This document shows, one piece after another, positions 48,367-56,830 of a DNA stretch of 64,000 bases (its first letter is position 1; each line of letters begins with the position of its first letter). The notes under the pieces were generated by a model. It did not search any database. It worked only from the letters and a program-made list of their open reading frames with translations, and was not told where the DNA came from. The stretch is taken from positions 1 through 64,000 of the IMG/VR virus record IMGVR_UViG_3300044712_000336. One strand, written 5' to 3'. Position numbers and translations under genes: made by a program. The DNA comes from a virus.

Positions 48367-48768
48367 ATGGAAGAATACATCTTAGTAAAATGGCCAGAAG
48401 TTCAAGAACTAATGGAAAAAGAATGGTTTCAAGAAGAAGCTATATTAGCTTTAGGTAATAAAGAAATAACAGGTGATTCTGCTTATTTTATACCTAAAGA
48501 AAGAATGGATAAATTGCAAAAACAATATATGCAAGATTCATTAAAAGAATTTGATATTATACTTTCTAAAATAACAGATGAACAAATTGAAAAATTAAGG
48601 AAAGAATTTAATATATTTGAAAAAACTGAGAGTGAAGAAGAAATAACTGATACTATGAGGTTAGATTGGTTAGAACAAACTTATTCAGATGATGAGTGGT
48701 TACATGAAGTACCGTTAAATAATTTAACTATAAGAGAATTTATTGATAAACAATTAAAACAAAAATAA
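48367..48768 (+). CDS. Hypothetical protein, 133 aa
   Basis: The N-terminal MEEYILVKWPEVQELMEKEW and the phrase DSAYFIPKERMDKLQ recall a small family common in Bacteroides phages (wild-type name unknown). The C-terminus has ITDTMRLDWLEQTYSDDE and ends in a basic helix. Overlaps the next start by one base. Function unknown. Confidence 0.65.
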   Translation: MEEYILVKWPEVQELMEKEWFQEEAILALGNKEITGDSAYFIPKERMDKLQKQYMQDSLKEFDIILSKITDEQIEKLRKEFNIFEKTESEEEITDTMRLDWLEQTYSDDEWLHEVPLNNLTIREFIDKQLKQK

Positions 48769-49013
48769 TGGAAGAACAATTAGAACCATACTTAGATTTC
48801 CAATATCATGGAAATAAAGAAGATATAACAGCAGTTAATAGTTCTTTACAAGTATTAGAGAAGATAATGGATCGTAAATATTTTGAGATAATAAGAAATA
48901 CATTCTCATTACAAAATGAGTACTGGCGTATAAGTAATAAATGTGGTGAATCATTAGAAGCTATGATAAGATTAACTGAGTATGTATCAAATTTAACATC
49001 AAAACAAGAATAG
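48768..49013 (+). CDS. Hypothetical protein, 81 aa
   Basis: An acidic helical protein (MEEQLEPYLDFQYHGNKEDI, then KIMDRKYFEIIRNTFSLQN). TAG stop. Coupled to the genes on both sides by 1-nt overlap or gap. Function unknown. Confidence 0.58.
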   Translation: MEEQLEPYLDFQYHGNKEDITAVNSSLQVLEKIMDRKYFEIIRNTFSLQNEYWRISNKCGESLEAMIRLTEYVSNLTSKQE

Positions 49014-49014
49014 T

Positions 49015-49239
49015 ATGGATATAACAATGTGTACAGGAATAGAATGTCCAATAAAGGAAACCTGTTTAAGGTATAAAGGTGAAGTTAATAAACGTTATCA
49101 AAGTTTCTTTAAATATATTCCAGTAAAAGATGGTAAATGTGAATATTATTGGGAAATAAAAGAACATACACCATTAACAGAAAAAGAAGAAATGGATCAA
49201 TATTTTGATAAATTAATACAATTAGGGTTATGGGAATAA
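49015..49239 (+). CDS. Small Cys protein, 74 aa
   Basis: MCTGIECPIKETCLRYKGEV at the start (residues 5-24) is a Cys-x4-Cys-x5-Cys arrangement common in small Bacteroides-phage proteins; a fourth Cys is in VKDGKCEYYWEI, so a zinc site is likely. The C-terminus is an acidic helix. Overlaps the next gene by 10 nt. Function unknown. Confidence 0.65.
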   Translation: MDITMCTGIECPIKETCLRYKGEVNKRYQSFFKYIPVKDGKCEYYWEIKEHTPLTEKEEMDQYFDKLIQLGLWE

Positions 49240-49781
49240 AATCAAAATTAGTAGATTTGTATTATGATACAAAGAATTTCTTTATAAATGTATGGTTGTA
49301 CAGGAAAACATTAGCTAAAGATAGACATTGGGATTATGTGTATATATTATATATGTTAAAACGTAAGTTAGAATTAACTAGAGATGTTATATTAAAAGAC
49401 GAATATACATGCTCAGAAAGAACTACACAAGATTTAAGATATATTAATATTTGTATAAAATTAATAGATTATTTAGAAAATAGTTATTACTTATCAGAAA
49501 GAGTACGTTACTATAATTTTGATATAAACTGGGAAGACATAAAATACAAATATGGAAGAATACAATTATGTAAAAGTACTGAAATAATAGTAACTTTAGA
49601 TAAATCAGATGAATATATTAAAAAATATAAACATGTTTATAAAGAAGTACTTAAAAATTATCCAGAAGAAAAACATGATACACATTTTATAATGTTATAT
49701 ATGGATGATGCTTTAGAAGATAAAGCATATAAATTATTATTTAACATATTGTATAACAAAATGAGATTTTGGTGGAGGTAA
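49230..49781 (+). CDS. Hypothetical protein, 183 aa
   Basis: Basic helical N-terminus (MGIKSKLVDLYYDTKNFFIN, WLYRKTLAKDRHWDYVYIL), a central helical segment, and a C-terminus rich in aromatic residues that ends FWWR. It resembles a Bacteroides-phage family of unknown role. No membrane helix long enough. Starts inside the previous gene. Confidence 0.62.
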   Translation: MGIKSKLVDLYYDTKNFFINVWLYRKTLAKDRHWDYVYILYMLKRKLELTRDVILKDEYTCSERTTQDLRYINICIKLIDYLENSYYLSERVRYYNFDINWEDIKYKYGRIQLCKSTEIIVTLDKSDEYIKKYKHVYKEVLKNYPEEKHDTHFIMLYMDDALEDKAYKLLFNILYNKMRFWWR

Positions 49782-49785
49782 TAAT

Positions 49786-50337
49786 ATGGATAAACAGATA
49801 AATAAAGCGTTTGGTAAAAAAATATATTTATTAGGCATTGACCAAGAAGGTACAAAATATTGGTTAGAAGAACCAAAATGGGATTGTGGTTGGTATTGGG
49901 GATTTGGGTATATTGAATCATATACAAATAATGATAATCCATCATTAAGTAGGGATATAAATTCCCATCAACATTGGGAAGGAACATTGCAAGAATTAAA
50001 TATTCCCATGATGTTGGTAGGATATAAAGGAGTAAGTTATATTAACTGGAATAAAGAAGTATTAGAAAGGAAAGAATATGTACATAATCCTTATGATAAT
50101 CCATATTTAGTAGAAAAAACATTTAATGAGAAGGAAGGTTGGGAATTGGGTGAATTATTTGCACAATTTTATTTTCTAAAACAAGCTGCTGAAATGTTTA
50201 ATAGAGGTAAAGCTTATATAAGTAATACAATTATTCCTTTATGGAAAGATGATAATAAAGTTAAAGAAATTAATGAAATTATTATACCAAATGTAACTAA
50301 AAGAATATTAGAAATATTAACCCCAAAGAGTGAGTGA
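49786..50337 (+). CDS. Hypothetical protein, 183 aa
   Basis: A family frequent in Bacteroides phages. The N-terminus reads KIYLLGIDQEGTKYWLEEP, then CGWYWGFGYIES and QHWEGTLQELN, with a C-terminal helix (GWELGELFAQFYFLKQAAEM) and an IIPLWKDDNKVKEIN tail. No known domain. It overlaps the primase start by 8 nt, so translation is linked. Confidence 0.68.
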   Translation: MDKQINKAFGKKIYLLGIDQEGTKYWLEEPKWDCGWYWGFGYIESYTNNDNPSLSRDINSHQHWEGTLQELNIPMMLVGYKGVSYINWNKEVLERKEYVHNPYDNPYLVEKTFNEKEGWELGELFAQFYFLKQAAEMFNRGKAYISNTIIPLWKDDNKVKEINEIIIPNVTKRILEILTPKSE

Positions 50338-51349
50338 ATACTTATCAACGGATAAAATATTATCATCTGTACAGGAAGAATCATTATATTTCCATTACTT
50401 TGGAATAGATGTAAGTAAAAAGAAATGTAAATCTTTAATACGTGCAGATGATAGTAATGCTTCAATGAAATTTAGAAGGATCAATAATAGAATAAAATGG
50501 TCAGATTTTGGTTCAACATATAGAGATGCTGATATATTTGACTTATTATATATATCTAAAGGTTGGTCTTTCTATGAATCATTAATACATATAAATAATG
50601 ATTTTAATTTAGGATTTAAGTATAGTGATAAATATAACATTGATATTGTTGCAAGTAATCCTGTAAATACAGATTTTCTTATTCCTTCATTAAAGGAAAA
50701 TGAATCAATTGATATACAAGTAGTACTGAATAAATTTAATAACAAACATGTATTTACAAAAGATGACTTAAAATATTGGATTCAAGGTTATATTAATAAG
50801 ACTATACTAATGAAGGAACATGTATTTTCAGTTAATACTGTACTATTAAATAGTGTTCCTATAATGAGGTATCATAAGAAAGACCCTATTTTCCTGTATG
50901 TAGAAATGGTAGATAATATAAAATTCTACAAGATATATCGTCCATTACATATAGGAAAACAAGGTAAATGGTTATCTAATATACAAAATGCAAGTAAAGC
51001 AATTGGTGGATTAAAACATTTACAAGATACTAATTATATAATTATAACTAAATCTAAGAAAGATTACATGGTATTACGATGGGTATTAGGATATAATGTA
51101 GTATATATTCAGTCAGAAAGTACACCAATTGATGTTGATATAATGAGTATGTTATGGAATAAATATGAAACTATATATAGTTTATTTGATAATGATGATG
51201 CAGGATATACTTTAAATGAGAAATTTGCAGAAGTAAATGAAACAATACCTATATTTTATAACACCAATGATGGAAAAGATAGTTGGGATGTTATATTAAA
51301 ATACGGTATGGAAAAAACAAGAACAATAATTAATAAGTTAATGATATGA
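50330..51349 (+). CDS. DnaG-type primase (Toprim)
   Basis: Makes RNA primers for lagging-strand synthesis. The 339-residue protein starts at GTG, with no ATG nearby. The N-terminal part (CKSLIRADDSNASMKF, IKWSDFG, ADIFDLLY) resembles the zinc-binding CHC2 domain of phage primases but has lost the metal ligands. The Toprim core has NYIIITKSKKDYMVLRW and YSLFDNDDAGY (DxD type). The C-terminal helicase-binding domain is short. It overlaps the next gene by 4 nt. Confidence 0.82.
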   Translation: MSEYLSTDKILSSVQEESLYFHYFGIDVSKKKCKSLIRADDSNASMKFRRINNRIKWSDFGSTYRDADIFDLLYISKGWSFYESLIHINNDFNLGFKYSDKYNIDIVASNPVNTDFLIPSLKENESIDIQVVLNKFNNKHVFTKDDLKYWIQGYINKTILMKEHVFSVNTVLLNSVPIMRYHKKDPIFLYVEMVDNIKFYKIYRPLHIGKQGKWLSNIQNASKAIGGLKHLQDTNYIIITKSKKDYMVLRWVLGYNVVYIQSESTPIDVDIMSMLWNKYETIYSLFDNDDAGYTLNEKFAEVNETIPIFYNTNDGKDSWDVILKYGMEKTRTIINKLMI

Positions 51350-51840
51350 CACAAAAAGAACAAAATACAGTAGATAGTTTATTACAAGCTATAAAAGATT
51401 TAAGAACTGATAATACACAATATAGAGAGTATATAAATAAACAAGTAGAAAATTTATCTAAATTAGTTGAACATAAGCATGTTCCTTTATCATTAGAAGA
51501 AAATATATTACAAGTTAGTAAGAATGCTATACAAAAGAGTATTAATGATGCTTTATCAGCATATGATAGTCCTTTAAAAAGATATATAACTGTTTCAATT
51601 AGTAAGTATGAAACTGACATTATTAGAGTATTTCAAGATGTGTTTAAAGAGGAAATACATACAGAGCAGTTTAAAGAAGTAGCAAAAGAAGAAATATTGC
51701 GTAAAGTTGTCAAAAGTATTATTTCTGGAATTGATGGTTCTGTAGACAAAGTAGTAAATCAAATGAAACAAGATAGTATATTTAGAAGTAAATTAACTCT
51801 AACAGTTAATACATTAGTAGAGGAATTTTTAAATAAATAA
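51346..51840 (+). CDS. Coiled-coil protein, 164 aa
   Basis: Almost entirely helical: VDSLLQAIKDLRTDNTQYR, then YINKQVENLSKLVEH and later NQMKQDSIFRSKLTLTVN. It is coupled to the primase gene by ATGA overlap, so a replication-complex or structural partner is possible. No known family. Confidence 0.65.
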   Translation: MTQKEQNTVDSLLQAIKDLRTDNTQYREYINKQVENLSKLVEHKHVPLSLEENILQVSKNAIQKSINDALSAYDSPLKRYITVSISKYETDIIRVFQDVFKEEIHTEQFKEVAKEEILRKVVKSIISGIDGSVDKVVNQMKQDSIFRSKLTLTVNTLVEEFLNK

Positions 51841-51841
51841 T

Positions 51842-52021
51842 ATGATACCACTAAGATTAAACTCAGATAATGGTATAGTTATAGTTACTAAAGGTAAAGA
51901 TAGACTATATTATAATTTACCATCAGGAATGACTGGTACTGATTTTATAAAGTTTAAAAGAAAACATAAAAAAGAATTAAAAGAATATCAAGAAAATGAT
52001 ATTGAGATTATTAATAATTAA
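51842..52021 (+). CDS. Small basic protein, 59 aa
   Basis: MIPLRLNSDNGIVIVTKGKD, then a Lys-rich helix (FIKFKRKHKKELKEYQEND). It begins 1 nt after the previous stop, and the leader and frame are good. The basic C-terminal helix could bind nucleic acid. Confidence 0.52.
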   Translation: MIPLRLNSDNGIVIVTKGKDRLYYNLPSGMTGTDFIKFKRKHKKELKEYQENDIEIINN

Positions 52022-52033
52022 TATATTAAAATT

Positions 52034-52156
52034 ATGCCAAAATGTTATGATTGTGGTGATCCACTAGATGATGATATAGTAACATGTACTAATTATGGGA
52101 ATTGTGATGCAGCAGATTTACAAATAGATCAAAGTAATAATACAGATAATGAGTAA
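52034..52156 (+). CDS. Tiny zinc-ribbon-like protein, 40 aa
   Basis: MPKCYDCGDPLDDDIVTCTN then YGNCDAADLQ: a CxxC plus a C-x4-C arrangement in an acidic background. It overlaps the decarboxylase start by 8 nt. A small metal-binding protein, role unknown. Confidence 0.5.
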   Translation: MPKCYDCGDPLDDDIVTCTNYGNCDAADLQIDQSNNTDNE

Positions 52157-52679
52157 TATTAAACATGGTATGAGAATACCTAAATCATTCTTTATTACAT
52201 CTGGATATGGTGAAAGTGATAATACATTACATGCAGGATCATATCATATAATGTTAAATATGATGGGTATTGCAGGACAAAATATTATGAATTATAGTAG
52301 TGTATTACCAGCTAATTGTATAGAAATAGAAAAACCTAACTGGTTGTATAAATCAGAAGTAAGAGGTGCTGTAATGGAAGTTATAATGAGCTCCTGTAAT
52401 GGAAGAGCAGAAGAATTACTATCAGCAGGAATTATATATGCTTATACTTATGAAGATGAAGAAATGACAAAATGTACAGGTGGATTAGTATGTGAAATTA
52501 ATGGTAGTTATAGTGATGAATCTCTTGAATATAAATTACAAGAAGCATTGAAGGAAATATATAATAATGGATTTTCACATGAATACTTAGGTAGTCCTAC
52601 TATTATTAAGAAATCATTTACACCTGAATTACAATATGGTAGTGTAGGTGTAGCTTTATGTTTTATTGATTATGAATAA
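52149..52679 (+). CDS. Pyruvoyl-dependent arginine decarboxylase
   Basis: Converts arginine to agmatine and CO2, a route to polyamines. The 176-residue proenzyme has the family signature PKSFFITSGYGESDNTLHAG, then the self-cleavage pair S50-S51 in NYSSVLPANCIE: cleavage makes the new Ser51 end a pyruvoyl cofactor, so no PLP is needed. GGLVCEINGSYSDESLE carries the Glu of the active site. The length matches archaeal and bacterial PvlArgDC. It stands alone among unknown small genes with no agmatinase nearby, so the product would feed host enzymes or the virion DNA counter-ion pool. Confidence 0.9.
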   Translation: MSNIKHGMRIPKSFFITSGYGESDNTLHAGSYHIMLNMMGIAGQNIMNYSSVLPANCIEIEKPNWLYKSEVRGAVMEVIMSSCNGRAEELLSAGIIYAYTYEDEEMTKCTGGLVCEINGSYSDESLEYKLQEALKEIYNNGFSHEYLGSPTIIKKSFTPELQYGSVGVALCFIDYE

Positions 52680-52694
52680 TAAATTATTATAATA

Positions 52695-53051
52695 ATGGAA
52701 AATCAAAGTTTAGATGAACGTAAGTTAGAAATACAAGAAGATATAAATGATTTAAAATCTAAATTATTAAAATTAGAACAAGAGTTAAAACAACTTCAAG
52801 ATATAGTTGAAGTAACTACTAAAGATTTATATTCTAATATAGAACAATATTTTACTGTAGAAGTGTTTTATAAATCTTATGAACGTATATTAGGCGGTGA
52901 TGGAAGATCTAGTCCTTGGAGTGAAACAGTAAAAGGAAATGTTGCTATAGTTAAATTAAATAATAAATATTATATAACAGAACAACAAAAAGAAATTATA
53001 AAAGAGTACATTTATAATGTATATAAACCAAATAGGATTAGCTTTGAATAA
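52695..53051 (+). CDS. Coiled-coil protein, 118 aa
   Basis: The first 50 residues are a charged coiled coil (RKLEIQEDINDLKSKLLKLE, then QELKQLQDIVEV). The rest is basic and mixed (VEVFYKSYERILGGDGRS). It starts 15 nt after the decarboxylase stop. Function unknown. Confidence 0.62.
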   Translation: MENQSLDERKLEIQEDINDLKSKLLKLEQELKQLQDIVEVTTKDLYSNIEQYFTVEVFYKSYERILGGDGRSSPWSETVKGNVAIVKLNNKYYITEQQKEIIKEYIYNVYKPNRISFE

Positions 53052-53069
53052 TAATACAATAATACAATA

Positions 53070-53252
53070 ATGGAAGAAGAACTACAAAATGAACCAATTA
53101 TTATTGATGGGTATGAATTAGAAGATTGGCCAGATGATGAACCGTCTTGTGAACCAGAGTGTCCAGAATCAACAGAAGATGATGGTATAGAATGTGAATT
53201 TGAAAATAGAGATGGTAGTTGGTGGTGTACTACACATAATTGTTATGCGTAA
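53070..53252 (+). CDS. Small acidic Cys protein, 60 aa
   Basis: About one third Asp and Glu (PIIIDGYELEDWPDDEPSCE), with Cys in CEPECPES, IECEFEN and a C-terminal WWCTTHNCYA. Several Cys and one His could bind zinc. It overlaps the next start by one base. Function unknown. Confidence 0.6.
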   Translation: MEEELQNEPIIIDGYELEDWPDDEPSCEPECPESTEDDGIECEFENRDGSWWCTTHNCYA

Positions 53253-53812
53253 TGAATAATATTGAATTAATTAAACCATTGCTTTCCTTTAATAGCGAAG
53301 ATGATTTCTATCATTTACAAATATTAAAGAGAAAAAAAGAACATCCAGAATTAGGAAGTAATAGTTATGTAGTTAAAACATACTATATAAGATCTATTCA
53401 ACATTTAGAAAATATAATGAATGAAGTTATATGTATATGTGATTTTCATAATGCTAGAGCTTGTATAAACTTGAATAAACGAAGTTTTGAGAAGTTAGCC
53501 TATCAAATGTTAAAGAAAGTTACAGATTGTATATTAAATAAAGATTTTAAATCTGTAAGAAAATCTTATGAAAGTGTATGTGGTAGTTTTAGTAATGAGA
53601 AAGATAATAAGAAATGGATTATTGATGTTGATGATAAAACTACACATAAAGTATTAGAAGAGCATTTTAAATGGATTAATGTTCCTATATTAGCTAATAT
53701 TCCTACTAAGAATGGTTGTCATTTAATAGTAAATCCATTTGATATTAAATTATTTATTACTAAAAGTGATATACATAAGAATAATCCAACATTATTATAC
53801 TTTAAAGATTAA
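53252..53812 (+). CDS. Conserved phage protein, possible primase-like fold
   Basis: A 186-residue family widespread in phages. Landmarks: LQILKRKKEHPELGSN, ICDFHNARACINLNKRSFEK, LKKVTDCILNKDFKSVRKSY, KKWIIDVDDKTTHK and NIPTKNGCHLIVNPFD. WIIDVDD followed by PTKNGCH is reminiscent of archaeo-eukaryotic primase-like or ligase-D polymerase cores (acidic pair, then His), but this is a weak resemblance. The start is the ATG overlapping the previous stop; an upstream TTG is ignored. Confidence 0.72.
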   Translation: MNNIELIKPLLSFNSEDDFYHLQILKRKKEHPELGSNSYVVKTYYIRSIQHLENIMNEVICICDFHNARACINLNKRSFEKLAYQMLKKVTDCILNKDFKSVRKSYESVCGSFSNEKDNKKWIIDVDDKTTHKVLEEHFKWINVPILANIPTKNGCHLIVNPFDIKLFITKSDIHKNNPTLLYFKD

Positions 53813-53818
53813 TTAGTA

Positions 53819-54082
53819 ATGCAACATATAACCAAAGAAGAATTTATCAAACGACTGAAAGAAAATAAAGAAGATTTTCAAAGTTTTGATGAAAAGATTG
53901 ATTATAGATTACCAGTAATACAATATTATATCACCAATTATAGTGATATAACTATAGTAAATAATGGAAAACAATTAAACACTAAGAATATAATAATAAC
54001 TATATCAGATAGAGATTTATCATATCCATTAGTAAATTTAGCATTTGAAGGATTAGTAAAACGATTAAATGAATTTGAATAA
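53819..54082 (+). CDS. Hypothetical protein, 87 aa
   Basis: MQHITKEEFIKRLKENKEDF is a charged helix, then a beta-rich middle (YDIRLP-like, NYSDITIVNNGKQL) and a helical end. The pattern recalls small phage proteins of unknown role. One-base overlap with the next start. Confidence 0.58.
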   Translation: MQHITKEEFIKRLKENKEDFQSFDEKIDYRLPVIQYYITNYSDITIVNNGKQLNTKNIIITISDRDLSYPLVNLAFEGLVKRLNEFE

Positions 54083-54507
54083 TGCAAGAACAATTAATAT
54101 CAATAGAAACAGCTAAATTAGCTAAAAAGGCTAACTTCTATTTAGAAAGAACTTTACTTTTTAGTAAAGAAGATGGTAATGGTACAATATATTTTGGTAA
54201 TAATACTATTGATTCAGATGAAGAAGTAAAAAGAAAATATTTATCTGGTGAATTTACTGATTTTGAAGGTAATCCAGTATATTTAATAGTAACCCAATCA
54301 TTATTACAAAAATGGTTAAGAGAAGTACATAATATTATTATAGCAGTTGATATAAATTGTTTAGAAAATAGTGGATTTACTTATAATATAGGTAATATTT
54401 TAACTAGAGAAACAATACAAGAAGGTGATGATTTTAATATTTATGAAGAAGCATTAGAAGATGGACTACAAGAAGTATTAAAATTAATTGATAATAATGG
54501 AAAATAA
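54082..54507 (+). CDS. Hypothetical protein, 141 aa
   Basis: Resembles a Bacteroides-phage family: ISIETAKLAKKANFYLERTL, a beta segment (TIYFGNNTIDSDEEVKRK), then TQSLLQKWLREVHNIIIAVD with an N-terminal-helix-like turn, and an acidic EALEDGLQEVLKLID end. The QSLLQKWLREVH phrase is characteristic. Function unknown. Confidence 0.65.
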   Translation: MQEQLISIETAKLAKKANFYLERTLLFSKEDGNGTIYFGNNTIDSDEEVKRKYLSGEFTDFEGNPVYLIVTQSLLQKWLREVHNIIIAVDINCLENSGFTYNIGNILTRETIQEGDDFNIYEEALEDGLQEVLKLIDNNGK

Positions 54508-54688
54508 CTATAACACACCAATGACACTTACTATTCAAGTTATTAAAGATAAACTCTTTATTAATGGAATAGAAATAGTAAGAATGGAACAAACTGATGG
54601 AGATATTATATACGTATCTAATATTGTAAATGGTAATACTACTATTGTTAATTTAGGTAGTAGTGCAGGAAAGGGTTATACAACATGA
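54497..54688 (+). CDS. Small beta-rich protein, 63 aa
   Basis: MENNYNTPMTLTIQVIKDKL then alternating strands (FINGIEIVRMEQTDGDIIYV). The ATG is preferred over an upstream TTG. Overlaps neighbours at both ends, as real genes here do. Function unknown. Confidence 0.55.
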   Translation: MENNYNTPMTLTIQVIKDKLFINGIEIVRMEQTDGDIIYVSNIVNGNTTIVNLGSSAGKGYTT

Positions 54689-54846
54689 TAATAGCTGCAA
54701 TAATAATGTATCTTATAGGAATACCAATTGGATATTGGGGGATTGTTGCAATTAATAATATGATTAATATTAATTTTCCAAAATGGTTATGTATATTTAG
54801 TTTATTTATTATAATTTATATACTAATTAAATACACAAAATTATGA
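54685..54846 (+). CDS. Two-helix membrane protein, 53 aa
   Basis: Two hydrophobic segments: MIIAAIIMYLIGIPIGYWGI and LCIFSLFIIIYILI, joined by an Asn/Ile-rich loop (NNMININFPKW). The end is KYTKL. It overlaps the previous and next genes by 4 nt (ATGA). Function unknown; another of the phage's tiny membrane proteins. Confidence 0.58.
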   Translation: MIIAAIIMYLIGIPIGYWGIVAINNMININFPKWLCIFSLFIIIYILIKYTKL

Positions 54847-55667
54847 GTAAAGAACTTATGCAATTAAATACAGAAAATTTACTATGGCAAATCCAAACTA
54901 CTACTGATACAAGTAGTGATGATTATAGTAAACTGTATAAACTATATGACAGTGTTACACCTAAAGGAAAATTATCATATTTTCCTGTATCATATAAACA
55001 TTTACATGAACTTACAACTAATTTAATACATAAACATGGTTATATAATATTAGATGTTAAAGTTAAATTAGGTAAATGTAATAAAGATGGCATTATAAAT
55101 ACGTTTATTACTACATTTTCCTTGAGTGGTAAAGGAAATCCATCAGAAGAATATACTAAGATGATAGCAATACAATCATCACATGATAAATCTACAAGTA
55201 TTAGAATTGTTGGTGGGTCTTATGTTAATATATGTACTAATGGAAATATATTTGGTGAAATTATTGAAGTACGTAAACATACTAAAAATGTATTACAGGA
55301 TATAAATGATAAATTTGAATCATGTATTAAAGGATTAGAAAAGAATTATAGTGATTTTGTAATTCTTGCTGATGATTTACGTAAATGTAAAATTACAGCA
55401 AATAGTAGTTACGGTTTAGTAGGTATTATATATTGTTCCTTGAGAGATAATGGGATTGAATTACCATTGAAGATATTAGATAATATTTATAAGAATATGA
55501 CTAAAACTAAACCTACAAATGCTTGGCTACTATATAATATTTATACAGATTGTTTTAAAGAAGTAAATGTAGAATATTATATTAAAGCACATTCAGTATT
55601 ATTAAATGTATTTAAAGACTATGTTGAATTAATTAAAAATAGAAGTAATGGAAGAAAAGAAGGTTAA
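54843..55667 (+). CDS. DUF932-like protein
   Basis: A 274-residue soluble protein with a central phrase SYVNICTNGNIFGEIIEVRK followed by HT, which fits the cTNgm...RxRHT pattern of the DUF932/phage-plasmid protein family. Those proteins are common on plasmids and phages and have no proven function. The N-terminal part is beta-rich (GYIILDVKVKLGKC), the C-terminal part helical. Overlaps the next gene by 20 nt. Confidence 0.6.
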   Translation: MSKELMQLNTENLLWQIQTTTDTSSDDYSKLYKLYDSVTPKGKLSYFPVSYKHLHELTTNLIHKHGYIILDVKVKLGKCNKDGIINTFITTFSLSGKGNPSEEYTKMIAIQSSHDKSTSIRIVGGSYVNICTNGNIFGEIIEVRKHTKNVLQDINDKFESCIKGLEKNYSDFVILADDLRKCKITANSSYGLVGIIYCSLRDNGIELPLKILDNIYKNMTKTKPTNAWLLYNIYTDCFKEVNVEYYIKAHSVLLNVFKDYVELIKNRSNGRKEG

Positions 55668-56127
55668 AATAATACCACCAGAAGGTTGGGAAATTGATAT
55701 TGAAAAATCAAATTTAAGTACTGGTGATATAGTATATCAAGAAATTGTTAAAAATAAACTACCTAAAAGTTGGGGGGAATTAAAAACAATACAAGGATGT
55801 TGGATCGCTAAGGGCTCTAAAATAGGATATGATTATAATATAACATGTACTAATGATAATAAAAACATATTCCCAACTAAAGAATATGCAGAAGCAGTAT
55901 TAGCATTAGCCCAATTATTACAATTAAGAGAAAGATATATAGGTGATTGGAAACCTGATTGGACAAATCCTACTATAAAACATGGTATAAGTAATATTAG
56001 TAATAAATTAGATGAATGTTCATCTTATTATACTAATAAAGTATTATCATTTCCTACACAAGAATTAAGAGATGAATTTTATAATAATTTCCAAGAATTG
56101 TTAGAAACAGCTAAACCATTGTTATAA
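55648..56127 (+). CDS. Bacteroidetes phage conserved protein, 159 aa
   Basis: A family very common in Bacteroides phages and genomes: EGWEIDIEKSNLSTGDIVYQ, LPKSWGELKTIQGCWI, FPTKEYAEAVLALAQLLQLR then ERYIGDWKPDWTN, and LSFPTQELRDEFYNNFQELL at the end. The WxPDWT and ALAQLxQLR phrases are diagnostic of the family as I know it. No function is assigned. Confidence 0.75.
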   Translation: MEEKKVKIIPPEGWEIDIEKSNLSTGDIVYQEIVKNKLPKSWGELKTIQGCWIAKGSKIGYDYNITCTNDNKNIFPTKEYAEAVLALAQLLQLRERYIGDWKPDWTNPTIKHGISNISNKLDECSSYYTNKVLSFPTQELRDEFYNNFQELLETAKPLL

Positions 56128-56807
56128 TGCAGGAAAATAGAATTCCTACATTAACTAGAGATATAGCAGAAAATTGGTTTACTAAAACAGAATTAAAACC
56201 ATTAAAAGATTTAATATCATTTGGTAATAGTAAGTTATCTCGTGATGGTTGGGGTAAAGATATAGCAATATTTAACTTAGGTTCAGCTACTAATTGTTAT
56301 AGTAATTTAACTGGACAATGCACAATTGGTAAAAAATGTTATGCTTTAAAAGCAGAGAGACAATACCCAAGAGTATTAAATTATAGAGAGAATCAATCAG
56401 TATATTGGGATAGTATAGATTACTTACAATTTTATAAAGACTTTATGAATATAGTTCAAAAGAGAATTATTAAAATAAAAGCATTAAGATTTAATGAAAG
56501 TGGTGATATAAGGAATTTGGATGATTTAATTAAAATGAGTAATATTGCTGAATTATTATCATTTGTAGATATTAGAGTATATACTTATACAGCTAATAAG
56601 AATGTAATAGATGAAGCGTTTTCATCTAAATATAAATGGCATAATAATTTGGTTATAAATGGTAGTGGATTTATGGTAGATAATTCATTTACAGCAGTTA
56701 AAGAGTTTCCAAATATACCTAATACAAAACATTGTTTAGGTAATTGTGGAATATGTACATTATGTATGATTAAAGGAAATAGTGATATTTACATTAAATT
56801 ACATTAA
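56127..56807 (+). CDS. GP88-like phage protein
   Basis: A 226-residue protein with the pattern of the phage GP88 family: SKLSRDGWGKDIAIFNLGSA, then a Cys-x8-C region (NCYSNLTGQCTIGKKCYALK), ENQSVYWDS, LRFNESGDIRNLDD and YTYTANKNVID, with a C-terminal Cys cluster (HCLGNCGICTLCM). The Cys residues suggest an iron-sulfur or zinc centre. The family occurs in diverse phages and is functionally uncharacterised; a radical or nucleotide-linked role has been suspected only from the Cys pattern. Confidence 0.75.
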   Translation: MQENRIPTLTRDIAENWFTKTELKPLKDLISFGNSKLSRDGWGKDIAIFNLGSATNCYSNLTGQCTIGKKCYALKAERQYPRVLNYRENQSVYWDSIDYLQFYKDFMNIVQKRIIKIKALRFNESGDIRNLDDLIKMSNIAELLSFVDIRVYTYTANKNVIDEAFSSKYKWHNNLVINGSGFMVDNSFTAVKEFPNIPNTKHCLGNCGICTLCMIKGNSDIYIKLH

Positions 56808-56830
56808 TAACAATTAAAAAATTAAACAAA

